From contig QCGO01000008.1 in the NCBI GenBank assembly GCA_003279855.1, positions 1 to 52,993 on the forward strand: a stretch of 52,993 nucleotides of DNA, read 5' to 3'. Under the pieces are notes generated by a model. It searched no databases. It worked only from the letters and a program-made list of their open reading frames with translations, and had not been told where the DNA came from. Made by a program: the position numbers and the translations under genes. This document shows, piece by piece, positions 34,146 through 43,457 of this stretch (the first letter of the stretch is position 1; every line of letters begins with the position of its first letter). Source of the stretch: Prochlorococcus sp. AG-388-E21. GTDB taxonomy: Bacteria > Cyanobacteriota > Cyanobacteriia > PCC-6307 > Cyanobiaceae.

Positions 34146-34646
34146 TTAACCTAATGATCTCCATTCTTTAACAACAAAAGGAGGAACGGGTAACTCTGAA
34201 AAAACGCCTGACAAAGATAATCTGAGTGGTCTATTTTTATCGATATTATTTATTAATTCATTCAAATCAAATTCCGCAGCAGCTTGTCTTCCATCGTTAG
34301 CTAATTCTACATTTAACAATGTTTTATCATTCAATAACCACTGTTTTCTTCCAGAATCCACTTGTAAATTTGTTGGATGATCAATCCTAAGATTTCCAGG
34401 ATATCCAATTACCCTTAAAATCAATTTATCTTCAAAAAATGGGGACTTATAAGCTACTAGTTGCCATGTTTCAAAATCTAGATCTCTTAGAAACTCACTA
34501 CTAGCATTCATTAGCTCTCCATTAATTTCTGTTTCTGCTATTTCTGCAAAAACCTTAAGTGGATTAAAAACCAAAGAAACTAAGATAACTAAGGGTATTA
34601 AACCTTTGAAAAAAATATTTTTATTTAATTTTGAAATTTTCATCAT
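34146..34646 (-). CDS. DUF3122 cyanobacterial exported protein
   Basis: The 166-residue protein has a hydrophobic signal segment (about 10-35, ending KVFAEI). The rest keeps the DUF3122 pattern: FLRDLDFETWQLVAY, LILRVIGYPG, a middle beta-rich domain, and a C-terminal PPFVVKEWRSLG. The family is restricted to cyanobacteria and its function is unknown. It is probably exported across the thylakoid or inner membrane. It overlaps the small upstream gene by 26 bp and lies 15 bp before ribD. Confidence 0.75.
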   Translation of the reverse strand: MMKISKLNKNIFFKGLIPLVILVSLVFNPLKVFAEIAETEINGELMNASSEFLRDLDFETWQLVAYKSPFFEDKLILRVIGYPGNLRIDHPTNLQVDSGRKQWLLNDKTLLNVELANDGRQAAAEFDLNELINNIDKNRPLRLSLSGVFSELPVPPFVVKEWRSLG

Positions 34647-34923
34647 TTTCAGAATCCATAAGGGCGTCTAGAGTAACTGCTGTTCTCACAAGAGCTTGAT
34701 ACCTTTTAATAATTTTACGATTTTTTTCTATAACTCGGGATAAATTCGCAGTATCTTTATCAGAAAAATTCGTTGTCAAAGATCTAGAGTCTTCCTCAAT
34801 TAACTCAAAATTACTTTCTTTGTTAATTAGAGTTAACAATATTTCGTGTAATCGCTTTCTCCTTTCTGACAAGTAATTTATTATTACTTTATTAATATTA
34901 AGATAAATTAATAAAACATTCAA
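34621..34923 (-). CDS. Conserved hypothetical helical protein
   Basis: The predicted soluble, helical protein of up to 100 residues has SERRKRLHEILLTLI and NLSRVIEKNRKIIKRYQALVRTA segments. No function was recognised. The longest frame begins at TTG 34923, only 28 bp from the divergent cbiET gene. A second TTG at 34869 (start of SERRKR) leaves more promoter room and may be the real start. It overlaps the DUF3122 gene, so the two are likely cotranscribed. Confidence 0.6.
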   Translation of the reverse strand: MNVLLIYLNINKVIINYLSERRKRLHEILLTLINKESNFELIEEDSRSLTTNFSDKDTANLSRVIEKNRKIIKRYQALVRTAVTLDALMDSENDENFKIK

Positions 34924-34951
34924 ATAATTTATATTTTTCTCTTAAAAATCT

Positions 34952-36232
34952 ATGACTCAGATAAAAAGAAAAGTTCATGTAATAGGAATTAATTCTTTCG
35001 AATTTAAAGAGCTACCCTTAAGATTACAAAAATTATTTATAAAAACAGAAAATATTGCAGTTCCAGATCCATACTTTGCAGATATTAAATTATGGGCCAA
35101 AGATAATACAAAAAATAAAAAATTATTTTTCGCTAGCAGAAGTAATAATAAAATGATTAATTGGCTTAAATCTAAAAAAACCGACGTAATTTTATTTTCT
35201 AGGGGTGATCCTCTTTGGTTTGGTATTGGAAGACTACTTCTAGAAAACTTTTCAAAAGAAGAATTAAGTTTCTATCCATCAAATACATGTTTTCAATTAG
35301 CATTTAGCAAACTAAAAATATCTTGGCAAGAAGCTACTTATGTAAGTATTCATGGGAGAGATTCAACTAAATTGATTGAGGCCCTAAAATTAAAACCATC
35401 TAGTTTAGCAATCATTACAGATTCAAATAACAACGGTTTAGAAATAATTCAAAATAATTTATTAGAGCTAAATCTTGAGAATTTCTACGACTTTTGGATT
35501 TGTGAGGAAATAGGTTTTGAAAAGGAAAAGATAAGAAAATTCAACCTTAAAGAAAAATTACCTACTGATATTTCCAATTTAAATATTGCTGTTCTATTAA
35601 AAAGAGAAAAAGATATTCAAGGAAAAGCGATTCCTTTATTTGGATTAAAAGATGATACTTATAAAACTTTTGAAGACAGACCAAATTTATTAACAAAAAG
35701 GGAGGTTCGAATTCAAATTTTGGCTGATTTAGAGTTACCAGAAAATGGCACGATTTGGGATATTGGAGCGGGTTGCGGCTCCATAGGTTTAGAGGCATTA
35801 AAATTAAGGCCTAATTTAAAATTATTTTGTATTGATAAAAGAATTGGCTCAAAAGAGTTAATCTCAGCAAATGCAAGAAGACTAGGAGTTGCCCCTAAAG
35901 ATATTTTTGAAGAAGATATAAATAATTTAATCAACTCTAAAAATATTAATTCTTTAAAAAAGATTAATAGAATAATTATTGGTGGCTGCGATATAAAGAC
36001 TAAGCTTCGAATTATTAATGTATTGTCTAAAGATATGAACTGTGGAGATATTGTTGCTATTCCTTTAATCGATATTCAAACCATTAAAGATCTAAGAGAG
36101 ACCTTAAAAGAAAATAATTTCGAAGTGAATTTAAATCTTATTCAGACTTATAAAAGCTTAAGTATTTCAGAAGGAATCAGAATGGATCCAAATAATCCTG
36201 TGTTTTTGCTTAGAGGAAGAAAACTATTTTAA
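34952..36232 (+). CDS. cobL: Precorrin-6Y C5,15-methyltransferase (CbiE-CbiT fusion)
   Basis: The 426-residue protein fuses a CbiE tetrapyrrole methylase (residues 1-225; FSRGDPLWFGIGRLL carries the SAM loop) to a CbiT Rossmann methyltransferase (IWDIGAGCGSIGLEAL at about 270, IIIGGCD later). It methylates C5 and C15 of the corrin precursor and decarboxylates the acetate side chain. Prochlorococcus makes pseudocobalamin, so the enzyme is part of its core B12 pathway. The ATG at 34952 is well placed. It is divergent from the DUF3122 unit. Confidence 0.93.
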   Translation: MTQIKRKVHVIGINSFEFKELPLRLQKLFIKTENIAVPDPYFADIKLWAKDNTKNKKLFFASRSNNKMINWLKSKKTDVILFSRGDPLWFGIGRLLLENFSKEELSFYPSNTCFQLAFSKLKISWQEATYVSIHGRDSTKLIEALKLKPSSLAIITDSNNNGLEIIQNNLLELNLENFYDFWICEEIGFEKEKIRKFNLKEKLPTDISNLNIAVLLKREKDIQGKAIPLFGLKDDTYKTFEDRPNLLTKREVRIQILADLELPENGTIWDIGAGCGSIGLEALKLRPNLKLFCIDKRIGSKELISANARRLGVAPKDIFEEDINNLINSKNINSLKKINRIIIGGCDIKTKLRIINVLSKDMNCGDIVAIPLIDIQTIKDLRETLKENNFEVNLNLIQTYKSLSISEGIRMDPNNPVFLLRGRKLF

Positions 36233-36239
36233 CTTTCGA

Positions 36240-37148
36240 TTACTTATTAGGTTTACCAACATGGGGCAACCCCCAACCTAATTTATTTCTTAATACCTGA
36301 AAAAACTCATGATCCTCAAGCCTAATAAACTTAACCGAATGTTTACTTTTTCTAATTAGAACCCTATCTTCAGGCCAAACATAACAACCTGCATTTCCAT
36401 CAACCACCATAACTAACCTTTCAGGAGTAGCAGGAAAAACAGTGACTGGTTCCGAATCATTAAAAACCAAAGCCCTTGAAGCTAATGAATGAGGAGCAAT
36501 TGGAGTTAATTGAACTACTGGGCAATCGGGAGTGATGACAGGCCCCCCGGCACTCAAAGAATAAGCTGTTGAGCCAGTTGGAGTAGAAAGGATGACCCCA
36601 TCAGCAGATATATCGACTGGAGCATGTCTACCTATAGAGATTTCGAAATGACACATACTCGTCAATGGTTCTCTGTGAAGGGCCATTTCGTTCAAGCAAA
36701 GAGATTCCCATCTTCTTTGCTCATTTCTCATAACACTAATTATTAAACTCTTTCTTTCTTCTATATCCCAATTACCGATAATAAGTTTATCAATTGCTTC
36801 CTCTAAATTAGAAAGATATGCTTCCGCAAGAAAACCTAAATGCCCAGTGTTTATTGTAAGGATTGGAATTTTTGCAGGAGCTGTCTGTCGTGCGGCAGAG
36901 AGTACTGTTCCATCTCCACCAAGAACAATGGCAAACTCCATAGAGGAATCAAATCCTTCTGGCACACAATTCGAATATCCTAATGGACGCACATGTTGAT
37001 CAGGATTAGCAAAGCCAACCATACCTCCAGAACTACTTACTCTTACAACTTCATAATTGGATTTTTCCAATTTTTTTTGAACAGAAATTGCAGTTTGAAC
37101 AGCTAGTTCTTTACCATCATTGACGATTAGTCCAGCTTTACGTACCAA
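36240..37148 (-). CDS. nadK: NAD kinase
   Basis: The 302-residue enzyme has the [11 protein letters not shown] motif (about 78), the [11 protein letters not shown] segment, and the [15 protein letters not shown] loop that binds NAD and ATP. It phosphorylates NAD to NADP for photosynthesis and biosynthesis. It is convergent with cobL, separated by 7 bp. Many cyanobacteria have two NAD kinases; which of the two this is cannot be decided. Confidence 0.93.
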   Translation of the reverse strand: MVRKAGLIVNDGKELAVQTAISVQKKLEKSNYEVVRVSSSGGMVGFANPDQHVRPLGYSNCVPEGFDSSMEFAIVLGGDGTVLSAARQTAPAKIPILTINTGHLGFLAEAYLSNLEEAIDKLIIGNWDIEERKSLIISVMRNEQRRWESLCLNEMALHREPLTSMCHFEISIGRHAPVDISADGVILSTPTGSTAYSLSAGGPVITPDCPVVQLTPIAPHSLASRALVFNDSEPVTVFPATPERLVMVVDGNAGCYVWPEDRVLIRKSKHSVKFIRLEDHEFFQVLRNKLGWGLPHVGKPNK

Positions 37149-37220
37149 TCGATAAATTTAAAACTAAGATTATTTTAAACTAAATTGATAAAGAAACCTA
37201 ATTTAAAAATATTAATCATA

Positions 37221-38228
37221 TTAAAACTGTTTTAAGAATCTGAGATCATTGGTATAGAACCTTCTTATATCATCAATCTGATGTCTCACCATACAGAATC
37301 TCTCTACACCTAATCCAGCTGCAAATCCAGTCCATTTCTCAGAATCAATTCCTAATTTTTCCAGAACCTTTGGATCTACCATTCCACAACCCATTACTTC
37401 TAACCATTTACCTTTCCATTGAACATCAACTTCCGCAGAAGGTTCAGTAAAAGGAAAATAACTAGCTCTAAATCTTACAGGAATATCACCAAAAAAAGTT
37501 TTTAAAAAAGTAAGTACAGTTCCTCTCAAATGACTAAAATTTATATCTTGATCGATACATAAAACCTCTACTTGATTGAAAACAGGAGAGTGAGTGGCAT
37601 CTACAGCATCTCTCCTATAAACTCTTCCTGGAGCAATAATTCGTACGGGAGGAGGATTATTTTCAAGATATCTAATCTGAACAGGTGAAGTATGAGTTCT
37701 GAGTAGACGATTTTCATCTAAATAAAAAGTATCCTGCATATCTCGAGCTGGATGGTCTTTGGGTATGTTAAGTGACTCAAAATTATAAAAATCACTCTCT
37801 ATCTCAGGGCCATTCTCTACTGAGTATCCTAATCCGCAAAAAATATCTATAATTTCATCTTGAGTTGAAATTAAGGGGTGCTTATTACCAGGAAGGGTTC
37901 CTGTAGAAGGAATCGTAACATCAATTTTTTCATCCTCGATCTGTTTATCAATAGCTTCACTAATAAGTTGATTTTTTCTTTCAGTTATTAAATCTTGCAA
38001 GTTTATCTTTATCAAGTTTGCCTTTTGTCCAATAATTGGTCTATCAACAGAAGATAATTTGCCCATAGTTTTCAATATTATTGATAATTCTCCTTTTTTT
38101 CCTAATAAAGAGACTCTTAATTGGTCCAATTCAGAATCACTATTAGCATTTTTTATATTTTCATTCGCTAAGAGAGAGAGATTATTTAGTTTGCCCTCAA
38201 TTTGGCTTAATGATTCAATTTGACTCAC
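37221..38228 (-). CDS. pheS: Phenylalanyl-tRNA synthetase alpha subunit
   Basis: The 335-residue class II synthetase subunit starts with an N-terminal coiled coil (about 1-90). Motif 2 is in [22 protein letters not shown], with the auxiliary [10 protein letters not shown] segment and motif 3 [22 protein letters not shown]. It charges tRNA-Phe together with PheT, which is not adjacent. Length and motifs are normal. It is divergent from surE. Confidence 0.95.
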   Translation of the reverse strand: MSQIESLSQIEGKLNNLSLLANENIKNANSDSELDQLRVSLLGKKGELSIILKTMGKLSSVDRPIIGQKANLIKINLQDLITERKNQLISEAIDKQIEDEKIDVTIPSTGTLPGNKHPLISTQDEIIDIFCGLGYSVENGPEIESDFYNFESLNIPKDHPARDMQDTFYLDENRLLRTHTSPVQIRYLENNPPPVRIIAPGRVYRRDAVDATHSPVFNQVEVLCIDQDINFSHLRGTVLTFLKTFFGDIPVRFRASYFPFTEPSAEVDVQWKGKWLEVMGCGMVDPKVLEKLGIDSEKWTGFAAGLGVERFCMVRHQIDDIRRFYTNDLRFLKQF

Positions 38229-38295
38229 TGATATAGTAAAAATAGATATAGTTTTATCTTACTTAAATATTGTCCATAATAAAATGTATTGATTA

Positions 38296-39105
38296 ATGGA
38301 ATCATTAAATATTTTAATAAGTAATGACGATGGGGTTTTTGCTGAGGGAATAAGAGCTTTAGCCAAATCCGCATTAAAAAAAGGGCATAAAGTAACAGTA
38401 GTATGTCCGGACCAAGAAAGATCTGCGACTGGTCATGGCCTCACTTTGCAGTCACCTTTGAGAGTTGAAAGAGCAGATGAATTATTTGATAAAGGTATTA
38501 AAGCTTGGGGTTGTTCAGGTACCCCTGCTGATTGCGTAAAACTCGCACTATCAGAATTATTAAATAAAAAACCTGACTTAGTTCTTTCTGGAATAAATCA
38601 TGGTCCAAATTTAGGAACAGACATTTTTTGTTCTGGAACAGTAGCTGCAGCTATGGAAGGTACTTTAGAAAATGTTCCATCAATGGCAATTAGTGTTGCG
38701 AGTTTTAAATGGAAAAATTTTGAATTTGCTAGTGAAATCGCAATGAATATTGCTGAACAAGCAATAAAGGATAGTTGGCCAAAGTCTCTTCTTTTGAACT
38801 TGAACATACCTCCGTGTGAAAGAAATAAAATAAAGGAATTATCTTGGACAAGATTATCAATCCGAAAATATAAAAACCAATTCTCTAAAAGGGAAGATCC
38901 AAGAGGCGATGATTATTATTGGTTAGCAGGTGAGGCTGTTTTAGATCTTAAATCAAAAGGTGATGGCCCCAAGAATTGGCCTAGTGATGTCTCTCAAATA
39001 CAAGAAAATAAAATTTCTCTTACACCTGTAGAACCAGACTTGTTTTGGAGAGGAAGTTTAGACGTGTTGCCAAAAATCAATAATTCATTTATAAATGCTT
39101 CTTAG
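38296..39105 (+). CDS. surE: 5-prime/3-prime nucleotidase SurE
   Basis: The 269-residue metal-dependent phosphatase has ISNDDG (metal-binding Asp pair, residues 8-13), [21 protein letters not shown] and [13 protein letters not shown]. It removes phosphate from nucleoside monophosphates and is linked to stationary-phase survival. The last 21 bp overlap the end of the convergent DUF3611 gene. Family assignment is firm; the physiological substrate in this organism is not known. Confidence 0.92.
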   Translation: MESLNILISNDDGVFAEGIRALAKSALKKGHKVTVVCPDQERSATGHGLTLQSPLRVERADELFDKGIKAWGCSGTPADCVKLALSELLNKKPDLVLSGINHGPNLGTDIFCSGTVAAAMEGTLENVPSMAISVASFKWKNFEFASEIAMNIAEQAIKDSWPKSLLLNLNIPPCERNKIKELSWTRLSIRKYKNQFSKREDPRGDDYYWLAGEAVLDLKSKGDGPKNWPSDVSQIQENKISLTPVEPDLFWRGSLDVLPKINNSFINAS

Positions 39106-39618
39106 CAACCATAAAGAGAAGCAAAGTCCTAAGAAATGAGCGGCGATAACTTGTGTATTACTTAGTACTGATAAAATTTCAAGACCAGTAATAGGAATAT
39201 CAGATGACGCCGTAATAAGTTGACCAGTTGTTTGAGAGGAAGCCTGTATAAAAAGTGCACCCATAAGTGCTTGATATCCAACTAAGCCAAACAAAATTCC
39301 TAACAAATCATTTATTAAGCCTCTTTTTATTAATTTGCTTGTTTGTCCTCTAGAGGGTCTAGCATTACTTGCAATTGCTCTGCCAGTTCTGACTATTAAC
39401 CAACCTTGCCACAAACTAAAAAGTAGTAAAATTAAAGAAATTGTTGTTAGTGACAGACCCGGAGTCAAACTCAGCTGTCCTTCGCTTTTGTTTACAACAT
39501 TTGAAAAAAGCAAAACAGCTGTTACTACAACACCTAAAATGGATTGAATCCAAAAGCGTATCCAGCCAATGCGCCGCATTCCAAATGAAAGCGACTGAAA
39601 ATCAATTTTGTCAGGCAT
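39085..39618 (-). CDS. DUF3611 membrane protein
   Basis: The 177-residue protein has four hydrophobic helices. It starts with [24 protein letters not shown], contains [17 protein letters not shown] on a cytoplasmic loop, and ends with [16 protein letters not shown], matching cyanobacterial and plastid DUF3611 proteins. The function is unknown. It is convergent with surE and divergent from ribF. Confidence 0.8.
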   Translation of the reverse strand: MPDKIDFQSLSFGMRRIGWIRFWIQSILGVVVTAVLLFSNVVNKSEGQLSLTPGLSLTTISLILLLFSLWQGWLIVRTGRAIASNARPSRGQTSKLIKRGLINDLLGILFGLVGYQALMGALFIQASSQTTGQLITASSDIPITGLEILSVLSNTQVIAAHFLGLCFSLWLLRSIYK

Positions 39619-39685
39619 TCATTTGATTGAATAACTATGATCTATTCAAATTTGCCATCAAAATCATAAAATTGCACGTTATCTT

Positions 39686-40609
39686 GTGATCTCATTAATA
39701 TCACCATCTGAAGTTAAGCAGCCCACATCAATCGCTATTGGTAGTTTTGATGGTCTACACGCGGGTCATAGAAAATTAATAGAAAGTGTTGTTAAAGAAA
39801 ATGATTACACACCCACAATTGCAAGTTTTTGGCCACATCCAAGAGAAGTATTATACAAGGAAACTCGTCTTAGACTTGATCTACCAGAGGAAAAGCTCCC
39901 TATCCTTGAAGATCTTGGCATAGAACAATTGGTTCTAATTCCCTTTGATAAGAAACTTTCTAAATTAAGTGCTGAGAACTTTATTAAAAATATTTTGATC
40001 AATCAATTACAAGCAAAAAGTATTTCAGTAGGGGCTAATTTTAGATTTGGTTTTAAAAGAAGTGGAGATATTAATACAATTAAACTTGCCACTAAAGATT
40101 TGGATATAAAACTAAAAATCATTTCAATTTTAGAGGATAATGAAGGAAGAATTAGCAGCAGCAGAGTAAGAGATTTATTACAAAAAAGTGATTTAAAGAA
40201 TGCTTTAAAAATACTTAATAGGCCATACAGTTTTAAAGGAAAAGTAGTTGAAGGAAAAGGTATTGGAAAGAGGCTAGGATTTCCTACAGCAAATCTTGAA
40301 ATAGATGGAAGAAAATTTTTACCTGGAGAAGGAGTCTATGCAGCATGGTCTACCATAAATCATTCTTCCAATAAAATTGCCTCTGTTATGAATCTCGGTT
40401 CTCAACCAACTATTGATCCTCTCTTGCCATCTGCTGTTGAAGTTCATTTAATTAATAAAGATATCAACCTATATGGGTTGAATTTATCAGTAGAACCTAT
40501 TGAGAAGCTAAGATCTCAAATCAAGTTTCAAAATATTGAGCAGCTCTCTAATCAAATTACAAAAGACAGAGAAAATGCATTAAAAATCCTTAGTAAGCAT
40601 AATAAATAA
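39686..40609 (+). CDS. ribF: Bifunctional riboflavin kinase/FAD synthetase
   Basis: The 307-residue protein joins an FMN adenylyltransferase domain (IGSFDGLHAGHRKLI near 18; ISSSRVRDLL near 155) with a riboflavin kinase domain (GKGIGKRLGFPTANL near 195; NLGSQPTID). It converts riboflavin to FMN and FAD. The start is GTG at 39686. The thiE gene begins 9 bp after its stop, so the two are probably cotranscribed with thiS. Confidence 0.92.
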   Translation: MISLISPSEVKQPTSIAIGSFDGLHAGHRKLIESVVKENDYTPTIASFWPHPREVLYKETRLRLDLPEEKLPILEDLGIEQLVLIPFDKKLSKLSAENFIKNILINQLQAKSISVGANFRFGFKRSGDINTIKLATKDLDIKLKIISILEDNEGRISSSRVRDLLQKSDLKNALKILNRPYSFKGKVVEGKGIGKRLGFPTANLEIDGRKFLPGEGVYAAWSTINHSSNKIASVMNLGSQPTIDPLLPSAVEVHLINKDINLYGLNLSVEPIEKLRSQIKFQNIEQLSNQITKDRENALKILSKHNK

Positions 40610-40617
40610 ATTTCTAT

Positions 40618-41673
40618 ATGAAAAACCCAAACATAATTCAACCTGAAGATTTACGAATATTTCAAATTATTGACGCTAATTTGGATAGAGCAAGAGAAGG
40701 TCTGAGGGTTTTAGAGGACTGGGCCAGATTTGGCTTGGGTAATGAAGATTTTGTTATAAAAATAAAAAACTTCCGACAAATATTAGGTAAAAATCATTTA
40801 GAAATTTATAAATCATCAAGAAACCATACTGAAGATCAGTGCAAAGGATTATCTCATGTTGAACAAATCAATAGAAATAGTTCCTCTAAAATAATAAGTT
40901 CTAATTCTGCAAGGGTTCAAGAAGCTCTAAGAGTTATTGAAGAATTTTCAAGGGTTTATAATAATAAACTTTCTAAAATAGCTTCTGAGATTAGATATGA
41001 AATTTACACTTTAGAAATTGAACTATTAAATTTCAATACTCGTAAGAGAGCACAATTAATAATTAGTAAAAATAATTTATATTCGATAACAGACCAAAGA
41101 GAAAACTTATTAGAAATAATTGAAAAAATATTGTTAGGAGGGGTAAAAATAATTCAGCATAGATTTAAAGAAGGTAATGATAAAGACCATCTCAAAGAGG
41201 CAATTGAAATAAATAATTTATGTAAGAAATATAATTCTTTATTCATCGTTAATGACCGATTGGATATAGCACTGGCATCAAATGCAGATGGTGTTCATCT
41301 TGGTCAAGACGACCTCGATATAAAAACGGTAAGAAAATTACTTGGTGCCTCAAAAATAATTGGAGTTTCAGCCAATAATTCAACTGATATTAATAAGGCT
41401 GTAAAAGATGAATGCGATTACATTGGAGTCGGACCAGTTTTTCCAACCTTGACAAAGAAGAATAAAGAACCTCTCGGTGTAAAGAAAATTAAGGCCTTAA
41501 CAAAAGATATAAATATTCCTTGTTTTGCCATAGGAGGAATTAATAAATTAAATATCTCTTCTCTAAAAAATCATGGGATTAGTAAGGTTGCAATAGTTTC
41601 TGGGCTGCTAAATTCAGAAGATCCAAAAGAGGAAGCTATTATTATTATAAAAGAATTATCCCATGAAAATTAG
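40618..41673 (+). CDS. thiE: Thiamine-phosphate synthase with N-terminal extension
   Basis: The C-terminal half (about 150-351) is ThiE: IIQHRFKEG, IVNDRLDIALASNADGVHLGQDD, IGVSANNS, DYIGVGPVFPT, and CFAIGGI for the phosphate site. It joins the pyrimidine and thiazole phosphates to give thiamine phosphate. The first 150 residues (IIDANLDRAREGLRVLEDWARF, later ARVQEALRVIEEFSR) form a helical domain with two similar halves, present in cyanobacterial ThiE and of unknown role. It overlaps thiS by 11 bp. Confidence 0.93.
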   Translation: MKNPNIIQPEDLRIFQIIDANLDRAREGLRVLEDWARFGLGNEDFVIKIKNFRQILGKNHLEIYKSSRNHTEDQCKGLSHVEQINRNSSSKIISSNSARVQEALRVIEEFSRVYNNKLSKIASEIRYEIYTLEIELLNFNTRKRAQLIISKNNLYSITDQRENLLEIIEKILLGGVKIIQHRFKEGNDKDHLKEAIEINNLCKKYNSLFIVNDRLDIALASNADGVHLGQDDLDIKTVRKLLGASKIIGVSANNSTDINKAVKDECDYIGVGPVFPTLTKKNKEPLGVKKIKALTKDINIPCFAIGGINKLNISSLKNHGISKVAIVSGLLNSEDPKEEAIIIIKELSHEN

Positions 41674-41872
41674 TGTTAACGGTCAAGAAAAAAAAATAGA
41701 ACTAGAAAATGAAAAGGCTTTACTTTCAAACACTTTAGAATTCCTAGGATATAAGAAAAATACTGTGGTAGTTGAAGTAAATGACTTAATTGTTAACTCA
41801 AAAAAATGGGAGAGTGAAATAATTAAAGAAGGAGATAAGTTGGAAATTGTATCTATTGTTGGAGGCGGATAA
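41663..41872 (+). CDS. thiS: Sulfur carrier protein ThiS
   Basis: The 69-residue ubiquitin-fold protein ends with IVSIVGGG, the diglycine tail that is thiocarboxylated to donate sulfur to the thiazole of thiamine. An early ISVNGQEKKI and VEVNDLIV strand match ThiS. The gene overlaps thiE by 11 bp and is probably translated with it. ThiG is not in the window. Confidence 0.92.
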   Translation: MKISVNGQEKKIELENEKALLSNTLEFLGYKKNTVVVEVNDLIVNSKKWESEIIKEGDKLEIVSIVGGG

Positions 41873-41984
41873 TTTACTAAATAGTAGAAATTCGGAAATC
41901 TTCATATTTTTTTAACTTTAAGCATGAAACAATAACCCAATTTTTAATTTTTTCATTTTATATTCTTATTACTCCAGCCAGAAA

Positions 41985-42152
41985 ATGAAAGAAAATTCTA
42001 ATCAAAATTCAAGATCTTTGAAATGGGAACCGAATGGTGAATTGGCCCAAAAAGATTTATCCGAATTAATCGAAAGATTAAAAAATGTAGAAGGTGATGA
42101 TACTTCTTCAGAATTATCAAGATTAGGTACCAAATCGAACATAATAAATTAA
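41985..42152 (+). CDS. Small hypothetical protein, 55 aa
   Basis: The ATG at 41985 opens a 55-residue hydrophilic frame (MKENSNQNSRSLKWEPNGEL, then a KDLSELIERLKNVEG helix). It was read directly from the sequence. Its placement 112 bp after thiS on the same strand and its normal composition suggest a real small protein of the kind common in Prochlorococcus. No family was recognised. Confidence 0.55.
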   Translation: MKENSNQNSRSLKWEPNGELAQKDLSELIERLKNVEGDDTSSELSRLGTKSNIIN

Positions 42153-42218
42153 TTTTGTTACTTAGAACTTGTTTTTAAAAAAATATATATCAAATTATAA
42201 TTAATGTAAATTAAGTAA

Positions 42219-42350
42219 ATGACCAAAAGATTTCCAGAGTGGGTAAATACGAGTGTTGTTGTGAAAGCTATAAAAATGCGGGAAGAAGGAATACTTTCCA
42301 AACAACTAAATTTATGGATAGAGAATTTATTAGAAATCGAAAAAAAATAA
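42219..42350 (+). CDS. Small hypothetical protein, 43 aa
   Basis: The ATG at 42219 opens a 43-residue frame (MTKRFPEWVNTSVVVKAIKM, ending NLWIENLLEIEKK), a single predicted amphipathic helix protein. It was read directly from the sequence. It lies 66 bp after the 55-aa gene and 7 bp before the larB stop on the other strand. The composition is protein-like; the function is unknown. Confidence 0.5.
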   Translation: MTKRFPEWVNTSVVVKAIKMREEGILSKQLNLWIENLLEIEKK

Positions 42351-42357
42351 TTAACCT

Positions 42358-43014
42358 TTAGCAAATCCTTTTTATAATTCTCAGCGCAGCCATTGCCGCT
42401 CCATAACCATTGTCTATATTCATAACCGAAATCCCAGGAGCGCAACTTGATAACATACTATTTAAAGCAGTTTCTCCATTCTTACTAACTCCATACCCTA
42501 CTGAAACCGGGACAGCTATAATAGGCTGAGGTAATAAGCCTCCAATGACAGTTGCTAGTGCTCCTTCCATTCCCGCACAAACTATAAGAACATCGTATTT
42601 ATTAATTTCCTCTATTTCACTGAATAAACGATGAAGTCCTGCTACTCCAACATCTATAAAAGTATGACAGCTCACTCCATAAATTTCTAAAGATAATTTA
42701 GCTTCAAGTGTTACAGCTAAATCACTAGAGCCTCCTGAGATTATTGCTACTTTTTTATTTGTCGAGAATTTATTGAAATTTTCACCAATTATGAAGCAAT
42801 TTGCTTCTTCAATAAATCTTCCCTCTTTAAAGATTTCTAATAAATGTGCAGCTTTTTCTTTATCAATACGCGTAATAAAAACTACTTCTTTTTTTTCTAA
42901 GACTTCTTTAGAAACTCTCTTTAATTGATCTATACTTTTATCTGCACCCCAAATCGCTTCAATAAGTCCAATTCTTTCTCTTCTCTGGAAATCAAACTTA
43001 ATATCTAAATTCAT
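42358..43014 (-). CDS. larB: LarB-type carboxylase (nickel-pincer cofactor pathway)
   Basis: The 218-residue protein of the AIR-carboxylase-like LarB family has AIISGGSSDLAVTLEAK, FIDVGVAGLHRL, a VCAGMEGALATVIGGL core and a late NIDNGYGAA segment. LarB carboxylates and hydrolyses nicotinic acid adenine dinucleotide as the first step to the nickel-pincer nucleotide. LarC and LarE are not seen here, so its role in this organism is open. Its start overlaps the preceding gene by 4 bp (ATGA). Confidence 0.85.
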   Translation of the reverse strand: MNLDIKFDFQRRERIGLIEAIWGADKSIDQLKRVSKEVLEKKEVVFITRIDKEKAAHLLEIFKEGRFIEEANCFIIGENFNKFSTNKKVAIISGGSSDLAVTLEAKLSLEIYGVSCHTFIDVGVAGLHRLFSEIEEINKYDVLIVCAGMEGALATVIGGLLPQPIIAVPVSVGYGVSKNGETALNSMLSSCAPGISVMNIDNGYGAAMAALRIIKRIC

Positions 43015-43457
43015 CCTTGTTTAACTAACTCTCCTTCATAAATTAGTTCAAAAGGATTAACATTTGTATTCAAAGATGTTTTTACGTTTTCTTCAAATTT
43101 TTCTTGCACCTCATTTACTTCGTTCATTGATATGCTTTTCCATAGTTTTTTATTTTCCCAATTTACCAATATTAAAGCTTCTTCCTTTTCTTTATCCCAG
43201 AATATTTGTCTACCCAAAAAACCATCTTGAATAGATAACCAAGGCTCCCAAACTTCTTTTTCAGCCTGAAGCCATACTTTTTTAAACTCAGAAGGAATCT
43301 TAAGTCTTAATTCTTCTGTGACAGGTCCTCTTTGATAAGTATCCATGGGAAGAGCATTAAGGATTGGAGGATTGATTTGAAAAAGAAAAATGAATAGAAA
43401 AATAATAAAAAAAGAAAGGTTTTTTATTTTATCTTTAACATTAAATTTTTTTTTCAT
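43011..43457 (-). CDS. TIGR03792-family cyanobacterial protein
   Basis: The 148-residue protein has an N-terminal hydrophobic signal or anchor (about 10-35, ending LNALP), followed by an antibiotic-monooxygenase-like fold with [22 protein letters not shown] and [13 protein letters not shown]. This is the TIGR03792 pattern, found only in cyanobacteria with unknown function. It overlaps trmD-ispF and larB by 4 bp on either side, so it lies in one translationally coupled unit. Confidence 0.75.
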   Translation of the reverse strand: MKKKFNVKDKIKNLSFFIIFLFIFLFQINPPILNALPMDTYQRGPVTEELRLKIPSEFKKVWLQAEKEVWEPWLSIQDGFLGRQIFWDKEKEEALILVNWENKKLWKSISMNEVNEVQEKFEENVKTSLNTNVNPFELIYEGELVKQG

